Below, one piece after another: positions 8,745 through 15,850 of a DNA stretch of 64,000 bases. This DNA comes from Sulfurimonas sp. HSL1-2 (GTDB lineage Bacteria > Campylobacterota > Campylobacteria > Campylobacterales > Sulfurimonadaceae), in the NCBI RefSeq assembly GCF_039645565.1, contig NZ_CP147914.1:434001-498000 (forward strand), written 5' to 3'. The notes under the pieces were generated by a model. That model made no database searches. It was not told the origin of the DNA and saw only the letters and a list, made by a program, of their open reading frames with translations. A program made the translations under genes and the position numbers. Position 1 is the first letter of the stretch; each line of letters opens with the position of its first letter.

Positions 8745-9898
8745 CGGTGCAGCCGCTTCAGGGCATCGCTGTGGGTCTCTATAAAGTGCGTGAACGAGAC
8801 TTTGATGTCGAAATGCTGCATGTTCTCATACCCACGACGTGCGAAATTTTGCCGTAGTGTAGCATTTTCAAGCAGGGCTTCCAAGGCATCAATCCAGGCG
8901 TCGGCGTCATTGCCCCTGACGACCATGCCTCCGGCCCCGCCGCCGTGGTTGACGATGCTCTGCGGACCGCCCACGTCCGACACAAGGCAGCAGACCCGGC
9001 TCGCCTGTGCCTCCATTACGACCTGGCCGAGCGTATCGGTGACGGAGGGGAAGACGAAAAGATCGCTCGAAGCGTAGAGCATGGAGAGGTCGTCGCCGAT
9101 GACGGGGCCGGCAAAGGTGACGTCATCGAGGGCGAGGTTGGCGCGCTTGTGGCGCAGAAAGCCCTCGCCTACGAGCAGCAGTTCGGCCGTACTATCGGGG
9201 TTGCAGGCCTTGTAGCGCTGCCAGACATCCAGCAGAAAGGGGACGTTTTTCTCTTTGGAGATCCGCCCGACATAGAGCACTTTCGGGCCTTCTCCCGTTA
9301 CGCCGTATTTGGCGAAGACAGTCGTGTCTTTATGGGAGGGGTGGAAGCGGGTCCGGTTGGTGCCCGGGGGGAGCAGTGCGCTGCGTGTGCGGTCGATCCC
9401 GATCTCCTTTTCCATAATGTCAAGGTATTCGGACGAGCGGGTAAAGACCCGTTCAAACGGCAGGTAGAAGCGCTGCATGACCCGGTCGGCGGCCCGCTTG
9501 GCCCAGGCGAGCCCCGTATTGTCGCGGATATAGGCGGGAAAGTCCGTATGGTAGGTGCCGAGCACGGGCAGCTTGTGTTTAACGGCCAGTTTCTTGGCGA
9601 TGATGCCGACCGGCCCCGGGGTGGAGATATGCAGGATGTCAGGGCGCAGCTCCCTCAGGACCCTCTCGAGCGCTTCGGAAGAGGGATAGGCCAGGTCCAG
9701 TTCACGGTAGAAGGGCATAGGGACCCTCCAGCGGGGAGGCAGGTTGTGGACATTGGGAAGATTGGGACAGTATTTGGCGGTTGAGGCGACAATATGGAGG
9801 TCGATACCGTTTGCGAGGGCCTGTTCCCCCATATCCTGGATAAAACGCGAGACGCCGTTAAGATCACCGAGGGTGTCGGTAAAAATGCAGATGCGCAT
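8741..9898 (-). CDS. Glycosyltransferase family 4 protein
   Basis: GT-B fold glycosyltransferase (385 aa), probably membrane-associated. The N-terminal domain starts MRICIFTDTLGDLNGVSRF and includes LHISTPGPVG and a HTDFPAYI segment as in diacylglycerol glucosyltransferase-like enzymes. The C-terminal nucleotide-sugar domain has KVLYVGRISKEKN and the acidic pair region SSDLFVFPSVTDTLGQVVMEAQA, with Glu expected to bind the donor ribose. Retaining chemistry is typical for GT4. Acceptor and sugar donor are unknown; glycolipid synthesis is one candidate. It is first in a two-gene unit with the EamA permease and is preceded by a long AT-rich divergent region. Confidence 0.9.
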   Translation of the reverse strand: MRICIFTDTLGDLNGVSRFIQDMGEQALANGIDLHIVASTAKYCPNLPNVHNLPPRWRVPMPFYRELDLAYPSSEALERVLRELRPDILHISTPGPVGIIAKKLAVKHKLPVLGTYHTDFPAYIRDNTGLAWAKRAADRVMQRFYLPFERVFTRSSEYLDIMEKEIGIDRTRSALLPPGTNRTRFHPSHKDTTVFAKYGVTGEGPKVLYVGRISKEKNVPFLLDVWQRYKACNPDSTAELLLVGEGFLRHKRANLALDDVTFAGPVIGDDLSMLYASSDLFVFPSVTDTLGQVVMEAQASRVCCLVSDVGGPQSIVNHGGGAGGMVVRGNDADAWIDALEALLENATLRQNFARRGYENMQHFDIKVSFTHFIETHSDALKRLHR

Positions 9899-10027
9899 AG
9901 TTGCTTGCTCCGTGACGATAAGTCGGAAATCGTAACGCGCAGGTGTTTCAAAGGGGTTACAGCCGGCAGCGGCATCAATGTCAAAGGATAAAAAATAGTA
10001 ACAAAAGCAATAAATATTAATAAATAA

Positions 10028-10036
10028 TGTTATAGT
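10028..10036 (+). promoter_or_regulatory. Candidate extended -10 promoter upstream of the secreted-protein locus
   Basis: The 288-base gap between the glycosyltransferase and the first small secreted gene is very AT-rich, unlike its surroundings. It contains TGTTATAGT, close to an extended -10 (TGnTATAAT), about 150 bases before the start codon. A second weaker candidate, TGGTAAAAT, lies near 10079-10087. A GAGGAC/GTCTTC hairpin with a nine-base loop precedes the ribosome-binding site. All promoter calls here are inferred from sequence only. Confidence 0.35.
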
Positions 10037-10187
10037 GTGTGTAAAGATGAAAAAAAGTTAAACAAAAACATTACAGTTTGGTAAAATAGTTAGGAAACTG
10101 TTAAATTCAATTCTATTTAATAAAAAAGAAAATAATATTTTGCAGAGGACGGCTCAACGGTCTTCAGATTTTTACAGGAGTGTATAT

Positions 10188-10523
10188 ATGAAAAAGATGA
10201 TGATGGGTGTCGCAGCAGCGGCAGGTATCACTTCAGTTGCATCTGCAGCAGAACTGGCAGCTACTGATGCGCAGTTTATGTTCGGTGCGAGCAATGTAGA
10301 TGCAGTCGCAATGACTGGTGCTGAAATGGTCGGTACGCAGGGACAACTGCTCGGTCTGACTATCCTCGACCCGGTTCTTAACATTGTCGGCAGCCTGCCG
10401 CTCGTCGGACCAATCGTTTCTGGTCTGCTCGATACTGTTGACGGTCTGCTTTCAGGTCTGCTCGGCGGCGGTCTTCCGCTCGTTGGCGGTCTGCTCGGCG
10501 GCGGCCTCCCGCTGCTCGGTTAA
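10188..10523 (+). CDS. Small secreted Leu/Gly-rich protein with leader-like motif, copy 1
   Basis: Function unknown. The 111-residue product has a Sec signal peptide (MKKMMMGVAAAAGITSVASA). A segment TDAQFMFGASNVDAVAMTG follows, then AEMVGTQGQLL, and then a hydrophobic Gly/Leu/Pro tail with two copies of GLLGGGLPL. After the signal peptide there is no Lys, Arg or His. The motif around residues 25-53 is shared with the next gene and resembles a bacteriocin-type leader (see findings). ACAGGAG precedes the ATG, favouring this start over an upstream one. A terminator-like hairpin follows directly. Downstream lie an outer-membrane barrel and a C39-type peptidase, the likely export and processing partners. 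An amyloid-like or bacteriocin-like product is conceivable; neither is proven. Confidence 0.7.
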   Translation: MKKMMMGVAAAAGITSVASAAELAATDAQFMFGASNVDAVAMTGAEMVGTQGQLLGLTILDPVLNIVGSLPLVGPIVSGLLDTVDGLLSGLLGGGLPLVGGLLGGGLPLLG

Positions 10524-10542
10524 CACACCCCTCTTACCCTTA

Positions 10543-10560
10543 CCCTCCCTCCGGGGAGGG
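10543..10560 (+). terminator. Terminator hairpin after secreted protein 1
   Basis: CCCTCCC and GGGAGGG form a perfect 7-base stem with a TCCG loop, 20 bases after the stop, followed by a pyrimidine-rich GTTCTTCTTT. It probably gives partial termination, making secreted protein 1 the most abundant product of the locus. Confidence 0.65.
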
Positions 10561-10746
10561 GTTCTTCTTTCCCTATTCCAAATCAACCTTCTTTTAACGA
10601 CAGCAACAGCACGGTTCTGATCCGTATCACATTGATATTTTTGTGATGAAAAGAAAAAAAATTTCTGTTTTTCAATGTTTTAATTGTGATTTCTATACGA
10701 AAGGCTAAATTATTTAAAAATTGTTGTATTTTTAACAATAGTTTAA

Positions 10747-10803
10747 TGTGATACGGTATAAAGTTTACGTACGAACGTTAATTCAAACGCTTCAGGTATC
10801 ACA
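10747..10803 (+). promoter_or_regulatory. Inverted repeat TGTGATAC...GTATCACA before secreted protein 2
   Basis: A perfect 8-base inverted repeat (10747-10754 and 10796-10803) flanks 41 bases just upstream of the ribosome-binding site. A third copy, GTATCACA, is at 10624-10631. The arms could form a stem in the 5' leader or be protein-binding half-sites; TATAAA lies just inside the left arm. The rest of the 258-base gap after the terminator is AT-rich and shows no gene. Confidence 0.4.
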
Positions 10804-10818
10804 TCTAAAGGAGAAAAG

Positions 10819-11223
10819 ATGAAAAAAGTGTTGGCAAGTATTGCAGTTGCAGGTATGATCACAAGCGTTAGCGCTGCAGATTTCGGCACAGCGGATGCAC
10901 AGTTCATGTTTGGTCAGGACAGTGTCAATGTCGTAACGATGAGTGGTGCGGAAATGGCACAGACGGAAGGTCAACTCCTCGAAGCACTCGGTGCACTCGG
11001 CGCGATCCCGGTTGCAGGTCCGATCCTGACGGATCTGCTCGCTAGCCTCAACCTCGGCGCACTGCTCGGGCTGGTACCGGCTGCACTCGGCGCGGCATTC
11101 CCGATCACGGCTGACCTCGATGTCAACGTCGGCGGCCTGCTGAGCATTGATACAGGTAGAGATCCGCTTACCATCGACTCCGGACTCCCGGCACTGGTCG
11201 GTGCGGTCGTTTCCTCACTGTAA
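10819..11223 (+). CDS. Small secreted Leu/Ala-rich protein with leader-like motif, copy 2
   Basis: Paralogue of the preceding secreted protein (134 aa). Its signal peptide is MKKVLASIAVAGMITSVSA. It has the same TADAQFMFG, then V-V-M-SGAEM and TEGQLL. The C-terminal part diverges: it is rich in Leu, Ala and Gly without the GLLGGG repeats and has a single basic residue (Arg in TGRDPL). AAAGGAG precedes the ATG. The conserved part ends exactly where a C39 peptidase would be expected to cut, supporting processing into leader and mature domain. It is separated from copy 1 by a terminator and a leader with inverted repeats, so the two may be differently expressed. Function is unknown; a surface fibre or bacteriocin-like role is possible. 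Confidence 0.68.
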   Translation: MKKVLASIAVAGMITSVSAADFGTADAQFMFGQDSVNVVTMSGAEMAQTEGQLLEALGALGAIPVAGPILTDLLASLNLGALLGLVPAALGAAFPITADLDVNVGGLLSIDTGRDPLTIDSGLPALVGAVVSSL

Positions 11224-11234
11224 CATACCCCGGT

Positions 11235-11254
11235 GTGCAGGTGTCAACCTGCAC
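11235..11254 (+). terminator. Hairpin after secreted protein 2
   Basis: GTGCAGGT and ACCTGCAC form a perfect 8-base stem with a GTCA loop 11 bases after the stop. CCCCTTTTCTGCTTTTACTTTTT follows, T-rich but not a clean run. It probably acts as an attenuator between the peptide gene and the barrel-peptidase pair. Confidence 0.55.
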
Positions 11255-11328
11255 GCCACCCCTTTTCTGCTTTTACTTTTTAAGTTGAATCCCCCTAAAA
11301 TCATGATGAAATTACACAAAGGTTATTT

Positions 11329-12258
11329 ATGTTCAACAAAAAAGCATTATTTGGCTTTTTAGGTGCGGCGACACTGCTCTCGACACTGCTGCACGCGGAC
11401 GGCCAGACTCCGCTGAAAGTCGAAGAGCTTCTTTCCAAAAAGAATGCGTTCAACGTCGATGTCTCCGTCGCGTATTCCAACATCGACCAAAAAACGGCGA
11501 TGAGTACGGTGGTCCCGGTCTCGACGCTGCTTTCGTTCATCTACATCCCGGCGTACGCGGGCGAGCAGGTCCTCGACCAGGACGTGGTCGTTACATCCCT
11601 CAACCTCAAGTACGGTCTGACCGATTGGCTTGAACTGGTCATGTATGCCAACGGGCATAATACTTCCAGCCGCGTGCAGCTCGGCGACGCGATCGCGAAC
11701 CAGGCCGACACGGATTTTGACCATGCCGGTATCGGGGCGACGTTCAGGGTCAAGGATGAGGGTGTATACCCCTCGCTGCTGGTGGGGGTCTCGACCAACG
11801 TGATCGGCCGGCTGACCTTTGCAGACCGCGATGTCGACGGCAACGTCATCGGGACGACGAAGCAGGACAAGACGTTTGAATCGTTCAACTTCTATGCGCT
11901 CTCCTACTACACGGTGGACCCGGTTGTTTTCGTCTTCAAAGCGCAGTACCAGTGGAGTGTGGAAGAGGATTACAAAGGCGATACGGGTGACCGTCCGGAT
12001 ATCCTGGCGATTTCGCCGCAGGTCTACTTTGCCGTCAACCCCTATACCAACCTCAGCTGGGGTGTGACCTACCGCTACCAGACGGAGCAGCGCTTTAACG
12101 GCAAAGTGGAGACGATTGCGGAATCCTCCATCGGCTACAACATCGGGGTGAGCTACGAGGTCTCCCGGGGCAACATCATCTCTCTGGATGCCAGCAACAA
12201 CGAAACGGCCACGTACAGCCAGAACACGATCAACCTTATCTACTCAAAGCGGTTCTGA
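11329..12258 (+). CDS. Outer-membrane beta-barrel protein, FapF/transporter-like
   Basis: Exported barrel of 309 aa. The signal peptide is MFNKKALFGFLGAATLLSTLLHA. A short segment with VEELLSKKNAFNVDVSVAYS follows, then many amphipathic strands. The protein ends in NLIYSKRF, a C-terminal beta-signal with final Phe. LKYGLTDWLELVMYA is the periodic strand pattern seen in PF13557-type barrels and in Pseudomonas FapF. The stop shares one base with the start of the C39 peptidase gene (TGATG), so the pair is translationally coupled. In Fap systems the barrel secretes amyloid subunits with help from a periplasmic C39 protein; the same arrangement here suggests secretion of the upstream small proteins. 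The long FapF coiled coil is absent. Likely, not certain. Confidence 0.65.
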   Translation: MFNKKALFGFLGAATLLSTLLHADGQTPLKVEELLSKKNAFNVDVSVAYSNIDQKTAMSTVVPVSTLLSFIYIPAYAGEQVLDQDVVVTSLNLKYGLTDWLELVMYANGHNTSSRVQLGDAIANQADTDFDHAGIGATFRVKDEGVYPSLLVGVSTNVIGRLTFADRDVDGNVIGTTKQDKTFESFNFYALSYYTVDPVVFVFKAQYQWSVEEDYKGDTGDRPDILAISPQVYFAVNPYTNLSWGVTYRYQTEQRFNGKVETIAESSIGYNIGVSYEVSRGNIISLDASNNETATYSQNTINLIYSKRF

Positions 12259-12974
12259 TGAAACGGGCATTGCAGGCACTCTTCCCGGCACTCTGGCTGC
12301 TCGCGGCGGCTGATGTGTATGCCGGCCAGGCGGAGGGCGAGGTGAAAACCGCCATGCCGATCATCGAGCAGGAGTACACCGTCAGGGTTCCGGTGAAAAG
12401 CTGGAGCGAGCTCAAAGAGCAGGATGTCGTACGCCAGCGCTACGACTTCTCGTGCGGTGCGGCGTCGATGGCGACGATCATGAACCATTTTTACGAGCAG
12501 AACGTGACCGAGAACGGTATCGTGCAGACGGTCCTGAAAATGAAAGGCGTCGGAAGCGATGCCCACAAACTTGAGAAGAGCGATTTCGCCCTCTCGTTTG
12601 CCGATCTCGCCGATTACGGGCAGACCATCGGGTTCAGGGGCGTGGGTGTTGCGATGGATATCGATGCCCTGCGCAAGCTGCGGATTCCGGTCATCCTCTA
12701 TGTCAAGATCCGCCGCTTCGAACACTTTACCGTCTTCAAGGGGATCCGCGGCGACTTCGTCTACCTGGCCGACCCCTCATTCGGCAATATGAAGGTGAAG
12801 ATGGCAAAGTTCCTGGAGATGTTCTACCAGCGTGATGACCTCAAACACCCCGGGCGGGTGCTCGCGTTTATACCGGTGGACAAAGAGGCTGTTCATCCCG
12901 ACAAAACGTTTATGACCGTCCCCGACTCCACCGATTATCTCTACCAGTACATCGAAAACAGGATCGACCACTAG
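12258..12974 (+). CDS. Periplasmic C39-family cysteine peptidase (FapD-like)
   Basis: Stand-alone C39 peptidase domain (238 aa) with an N-terminal signal peptide (about residues 1-22, ending DVYA), so it acts in the periplasm and is not fused to an ABC transporter. Active-site residues are all visible: oxyanion Gln60 in VVRQRYDFSCG, Cys66, His156 in FEHFTVFKG and Asp172 in YLADPSFG. The length and layout match periplasmic C39 proteins such as FapD. It overlaps the barrel gene by one base and follows two small secreted proteins with leader-like motifs, its most probable substrates. C39 enzymes normally cleave after Gly-Gly-type leaders; the motif here is a variant. The peptidase call is strong, the substrate inferred. 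Confidence 0.88.
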   Translation: MKRALQALFPALWLLAAADVYAGQAEGEVKTAMPIIEQEYTVRVPVKSWSELKEQDVVRQRYDFSCGAASMATIMNHFYEQNVTENGIVQTVLKMKGVGSDAHKLEKSDFALSFADLADYGQTIGFRGVGVAMDIDALRKLRIPVILYVKIRRFEHFTVFKGIRGDFVYLADPSFGNMKVKMAKFLEMFYQRDDLKHPGRVLAFIPVDKEAVHPDKTFMTVPDSTDYLYQYIENRIDH

Positions 12975-13006
12975 GTCCCTGAGCGCACGCACCCGCGCGC
13001 GTTTTG

Positions 13007-13600
13007 TTAAAAGAGGAAGTTGATCCCGCCGTAGTAGCGTACGGAGTTGTCATCCGTCGAGAGCTTGGTGTAGCTTGGCGTGTAATACGTGATGTCCTGC
13101 CATGTGCGCCACTGAAAATCGACGCCGCCCATCAGCTCCAGCTGCGGCGCGATGCGGAAGATAAGTCCTGCCCCGATCTTGAGACTGAGTTCGTTGATAC
13201 GGTCGTCATCAGGGTAGTAATAGCTGTCAAGCCGCATCGAGCCGCTGCCGATTCCCGCCTGGATAAAGGGCATCAGTGCCGAGTACGTTTCGAAGGTTTT
13301 CATGACATCCAGCCCGAGCTCGTACAGCTCGTCGTTCGAGTAGTCAAAGAGCGGCTCGTCGAAGAGTTCACCGAGCAGATAGCCCTGCAGGCGCCACCCG
13401 TCGTAGAGGACGGCCCCGAATTTAAGGGCGAAACCTTTACTGCCGATCGATGGTCTTTCATGATAGCCGTTGGCTTCAAAATCGAATTTGTTTTCGCTGC
13501 CGAAAAGGTTCAGACCGAAATAGAGGTCCGCCCGCTGCGCCCAGGCATTGGCCGAGAGGGTCCCCAGCAGCAGCGGGATAAAAAGCATGGATTTACGCAT
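13007..13600 (-). CDS. Outer-membrane beta-barrel protein, function unknown
   Basis: Exported 197-residue protein with signal peptide MRKSMLFIPLLLGTLSANAWA followed by QRADLYFGLNLFGSENKF. Alternating strands run to the C-terminus, which ends YYGGINFLF, a beta-signal with terminal Phe. It is about the size of an eight-stranded OmpX/OmpW-like barrel. AAGGATT precedes the ATG; an adjacent TTG codon one residue earlier is not preferred. It converges with the C39 peptidase gene (32-base gap) and diverges from a thioesterase gene. Whether it belongs to the secretion locus is unclear because it is on the opposite strand. No substrate can be named. Confidence 0.75.
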   Translation of the reverse strand: MRKSMLFIPLLLGTLSANAWAQRADLYFGLNLFGSENKFDFEANGYHERPSIGSKGFALKFGAVLYDGWRLQGYLLGELFDEPLFDYSNDELYELGLDVMKTFETYSALMPFIQAGIGSGSMRLDSYYYPDDDRINELSLKIGAGLIFRIAPQLELMGGVDFQWRTWQDITYYTPSYTKLSTDDNSVRYYGGINFLF

Positions 13601-13733
13601 CAAGAATCCTTTGACGTAGTCTATTGATGTATTATTTTACTGTAAATGGCCACGGATGGAAATGAAGCTATGGGTCTGCTGCTACGGATTTGCTACGTTT
13701 CCCGGGTAAAATCGCTCCAAAAAAGGAGATGCA

Positions 13734-14123
13734 ATGCAGGCAATCAAATTCCCTTTTCTCGAACACACCGGCGCGACACTGAAGCGCGCGGAGCAGGGCG
13801 AAGCGGAGGTGGAGCTTCACGTCCAGCCGCACCATCTGCAGCACCTGGGCTTCGTGCACGGCGGGGTCATCTCGACGCTCATGGACAACACCGGCTGGTA
13901 CGCCGCCGTCTCCAACCTGGACGAGGGCTATACGGCTGTGACCATGGAGATCAAGATCAACTACCTCAAACCGGCATCTGGCAAGCACCTGCTGGCCTCG
14001 GCCGCCGTGAAGAGACAGGGACGCAAGACGGCCTTTGTCACGATCGAACTGCACGACGAAGGCAAGCTCGTCGCCTTTGCTACGGGCACCTACGCCATCA
14101 TGGAAGACCCGCAGCACGCCTGA
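13734..14123 (+). CDS. PaaI-type hotdog-fold thioesterase
   Basis: Small acyl-CoA thioesterase family member (129 aa). The hotdog signature is clear: LQHLGFVHGGVISTLMDNTGWYAA, with the His-Gly-Gly turn and the catalytic-type Asp on the central helix, then TAVTMEIKINYLKPA. The length is standard. AAGGAG lies 5 bases before the ATG. The protein acts in the cytoplasm and the acyl group is unknown. It stands alone between divergent and convergent neighbours, so context gives no pathway. Confidence 0.88.
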   Translation: MQAIKFPFLEHTGATLKRAEQGEAEVELHVQPHHLQHLGFVHGGVISTLMDNTGWYAAVSNLDEGYTAVTMEIKINYLKPASGKHLLASAAVKRQGRKTAFVTIELHDEGKLVAFATGTYAIMEDPQHA

Positions 14124-14126
14124 GCA

Positions 14127-14348
14127 TCACATGACGAGGTCCGAGTTGTAGTGGCACACGAAGCACTCGGGGCGCTCGTCGAGTACTTCCGCCAGGATCT
14201 CGGCAAAATCGGGGAGCACGATACTCCTCAGTCCCGCTTCCTGCGCTTCCACTATCTTGATCAGCTCTTCGGGCCAGTAGACGTAGGTGGTCGTCCGCGC
14301 CGCATTTTTGTAAATATGGATTTTCTCGTCGATGATGTCGTATTCCAT
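14127..14348 (-). CDS. Hypothetical small protein
   Basis: Not recognised. The 73-residue product MEYDIIDEKIHIYKNAARTT... is acidic, has no membrane segment or signal peptide, and ends CFVCHYNSDLVM with a CxxC pair. It lies three bases from the convergent thioesterase stop and eight bases downstream of another small gene on the same strand, so the two small genes may be a pair. The aromatic and charged pattern looks like a small globular protein. Codon use resembles its GC-rich neighbours, which supports coding. Confidence 0.55.
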   Translation of the reverse strand: MEYDIIDEKIHIYKNAARTTTYVYWPEELIKIVEAQEAGLRSIVLPDFAEILAEVLDERPECFVCHYNSDLVM

Positions 14349-14356
14349 GGGTCAAT

Positions 14357-14590
14357 TCAGTCCGGCGTGTGCTGCATGGCCTCGATGACGGCGTTTCTGT
14401 ACGTCTCCGCCTCGGCCACCGTGCTGTAATAGCGTGTCCACACGATGCCCGCGATGATTTTGAAGTAGTAGAGTTTCTCATCCATCTTGTTGCTGTTCGC
14501 GACATAGTTCTCGTTTTCATAGATCCCGGTGACCCCCGAGATGTTCCTGACGGCGATGACGTTGCCGTAGCTGTCCTCAAGCAGTTGCAT
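14357..14590 (-). CDS. Hypothetical small protein
   Basis: Not recognised. The 77-residue product MQLLEDSYGNVIAVRNISGV... has no signal peptide or hydrophobic helix. The start is chosen at an ATG preceded by AGAGGAG at good spacing; an upstream ATG would add ten residues and has no such site. The segment KLYYFKIIAGIVWTRYYSTVAEAE looks like a beta strand followed by a helix. It probably forms a small operon with the adjacent 73-residue gene. Both sit at the edge of the irregular 14.6-17.3 kb region. Confidence 0.5.
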   Translation of the reverse strand: MQLLEDSYGNVIAVRNISGVTGIYENENYVANSNKMDEKLYYFKIIAGIVWTRYYSTVAEAETYRNAVIEAMQHTPD

Positions 14591-14784
14591 TTCCGCTCCT
14601 CTGTAGTGGCATTTGAACAATTATATATGCAAGCCCCTCTCTTGCGGACGAACTTATTGCATAGTATTTGGCGTTTTGGAGAAGAGTTTTTACTGAGGAT
14701 GTTTTGGGGTTTGAAAGATTAAAGAACGAAGTTTCTGTTTGGATAGTTTGATCGGCGGGATCTGCAAAAACAGACCCTGCATGA

Positions 14785-14810
14785 CGGACCCAATGCCTAG
14801 GATTGGTCCG
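14785..14810. terminator. Strong hairpin downstream of the 66-residue gene
   Basis: CGGACC-AAT and ATT-GGTCCG pair with one bulged C around a seven-base loop. No T run follows on the minus strand, so this may be a Rho-independent terminator remnant or a structured repeat. The remaining 14591-14825 stretch shows no gene. Confidence 0.35.
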
Positions 14811-14825
14811 ACAAGGGGGTGTCTA

Positions 14826-15026
14826 CTATCTGCTACACATCGGTGAGCAGTAGTCGCATCCATCTACGGCCGGGTAGAATACTTTTGCTGCCTCAAGCGC
14901 ATTCAGACAGTGTGAAAAGCCGCCCAGGAAAATTCTCTCACTCGGTAACTGTGTGCAACCCTCTTTATGAACTGCGTGTTCACCTGAATTCCCTGCTTCT
15001 TTGCTTACATAGTATTTTGCTGCCAT
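14826..15026 (-). CDS. Conserved small cysteine-rich protein
   Basis: The 66-residue product MAAKYYVSKEAGNSGEHAVHKEG... has four Cys: one in KEGCTQLP, one in FSHCLNA, and a C-terminal GCDYCSPMCSR. Together with His17 and His20 this looks like a metal- or disulfide-stabilised fold. Its pattern (V-H-x-E-x-C, then G-x-F-x-x-C, then DGCxYC) recalls a small orphan protein found sporadically in unrelated bacteria, suggesting horizontal transfer; this recall was not checked by a search. AAGGATC precedes the ATG. It lies in the irregular region next to other orphan genes. Function is unknown; a role in DNA or nucleotide metabolism cannot be claimed. Confidence 0.6.
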   Translation of the reverse strand: MAAKYYVSKEAGNSGEHAVHKEGCTQLPSERIFLGGFSHCLNALEAAKVFYPAVDGCDYCSPMCSR

Positions 15027-15083
15027 ATCTTGATCCTTATGCTGCCAGCATAAGTGGTGAGACGTGACATATTAGTCTGTTTA

Positions 15084-15311
15084 TTAGGGTAATCTTAGAT
15101 TTTCAGCCCTAATTTCTAGTCCACAGACTAAAATATGTTTTGCGTTATAGTCTAAAACCACTTCTACTGGTTTTGATTCTGACCGGAGTGCCATTCCCAG
15201 TGGCACTCTAATCACACCTGCAATGCTACTTTCATCTGAGACGGATTGGTGCCGTTCAAAATAATCACCCTGGCTTTCAAAATTAAGTGCAATCAAATTT
15301 CTACTTGCCAT
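15084..15311 (-). CDS. Hypothetical small protein, possibly degraded
   Basis: Not recognised. It encodes MASRNLIALNFESQGDYFER... (75 aa); an upstream ATG would give 81 residues. Neither start has a ribosome-binding site. The middle, IAGVIRVPLGMALRSESKPVEVVLDY, reads like real beta-strand protein. Base composition is lower in GC than the housekeeping genes. It lies 57 bases upstream of the Cys-rich gene on the same strand. It could be a genuine orphan or the remnant of a longer gene. Confidence 0.35.
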   Translation of the reverse strand: MASRNLIALNFESQGDYFERHQSVSDESSIAGVIRVPLGMALRSESKPVEVVLDYNAKHILVCGLEIRAENLRLP

Positions 15312-15485
15312 GTCATGAAGTACATCCACATCAATGACTCAAAATGCGGGATGCATAAATTATTCAAGAACGTTATATTTCCGGCGCTTTGTTTTCATTT
15401 TGTGACATAACTTTTTACACTTTTGGAACAAGCTTTACAGAGCTTTAATAATGGAGAATATTTATTATTTGCAAGAGTGTGAATT

Positions 15486-15575
15486 ATGCCTGCCATGGTA
15501 CGTTCATATAAAGTGTGTTTAGGAAAGCCCGAAATTCAGGCGTTTGAACCGGTTCGTATTATTGAGAAAATCTGA
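15486..15575 (+). pseudogene. Gene-end fragment (C-terminus of an unknown protein)
   Basis: A 29-codon frame ends KPEIQAFEPVRIIEKI and stop. The last 16 residues match the C-terminus of the frame ending at 17239 (KLEIQVFEPARIIEKI), and similarity continues at DNA level past the stop. It is therefore read as the truncated 3' end of a second copy of that gene. The parental family is not recognised. Confidence 0.5.
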
Positions 15576-15709
15576 ATAATTTGTTGCTTGTATCCTTAAT
15601 GTCGATGCACTTTCCAATTAGGAGTGGTTTTGGAATTAAACGATAATGATCTGTTTTGTTGAAATTGTAAATTTTTTGAAAAGTTTCTAGTTTGGAAGTT
15701 TTTGCTTTG

Positions 15710-15733
15710 ATGGCGCGACCGGCAAGATTTGAA
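15710..15733 (-). other. Partial tRNA-Leu 3' end, candidate attachment site
   Basis: ATGGCGCGACCGGCAAGATTTGAA matches 22 of 24 bases of 20331-20354, the 3' tail (T-loop, T-stem, acceptor stem and CCA) of the intact tRNA-Leu. The copies share orientation and lie about 4.6 kb apart, the copy being downstream of the tRNA. This is the expected layout for an element integrated at a tRNA 3' end. Integration is inferred. Confidence 0.5.
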
Positions 15734-15850
15734 AAAATACACCGTTTTTCGTAAGGAGGGATTCGAATAAAAACCACCGGTTTAGATCAGTGATATTTAA
15801 AATATACTATTAATCTAGACTAAATAGTTTTGAACTTAATTCTTAGCTTC

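Noticed and set aside
14127-14590. Toxin-antitoxin pair made of the two small minus-strand genes
   Set aside because: Size and pairing fit, but neither protein shows a toxin or DNA-binding motif.
15559-15777. Minus-strand frame of 72 codons overlapping the tRNA-tail copy
   Set aside because: It spans the tRNA remnant and one gene-end fragment, so it cannot be a conserved gene.
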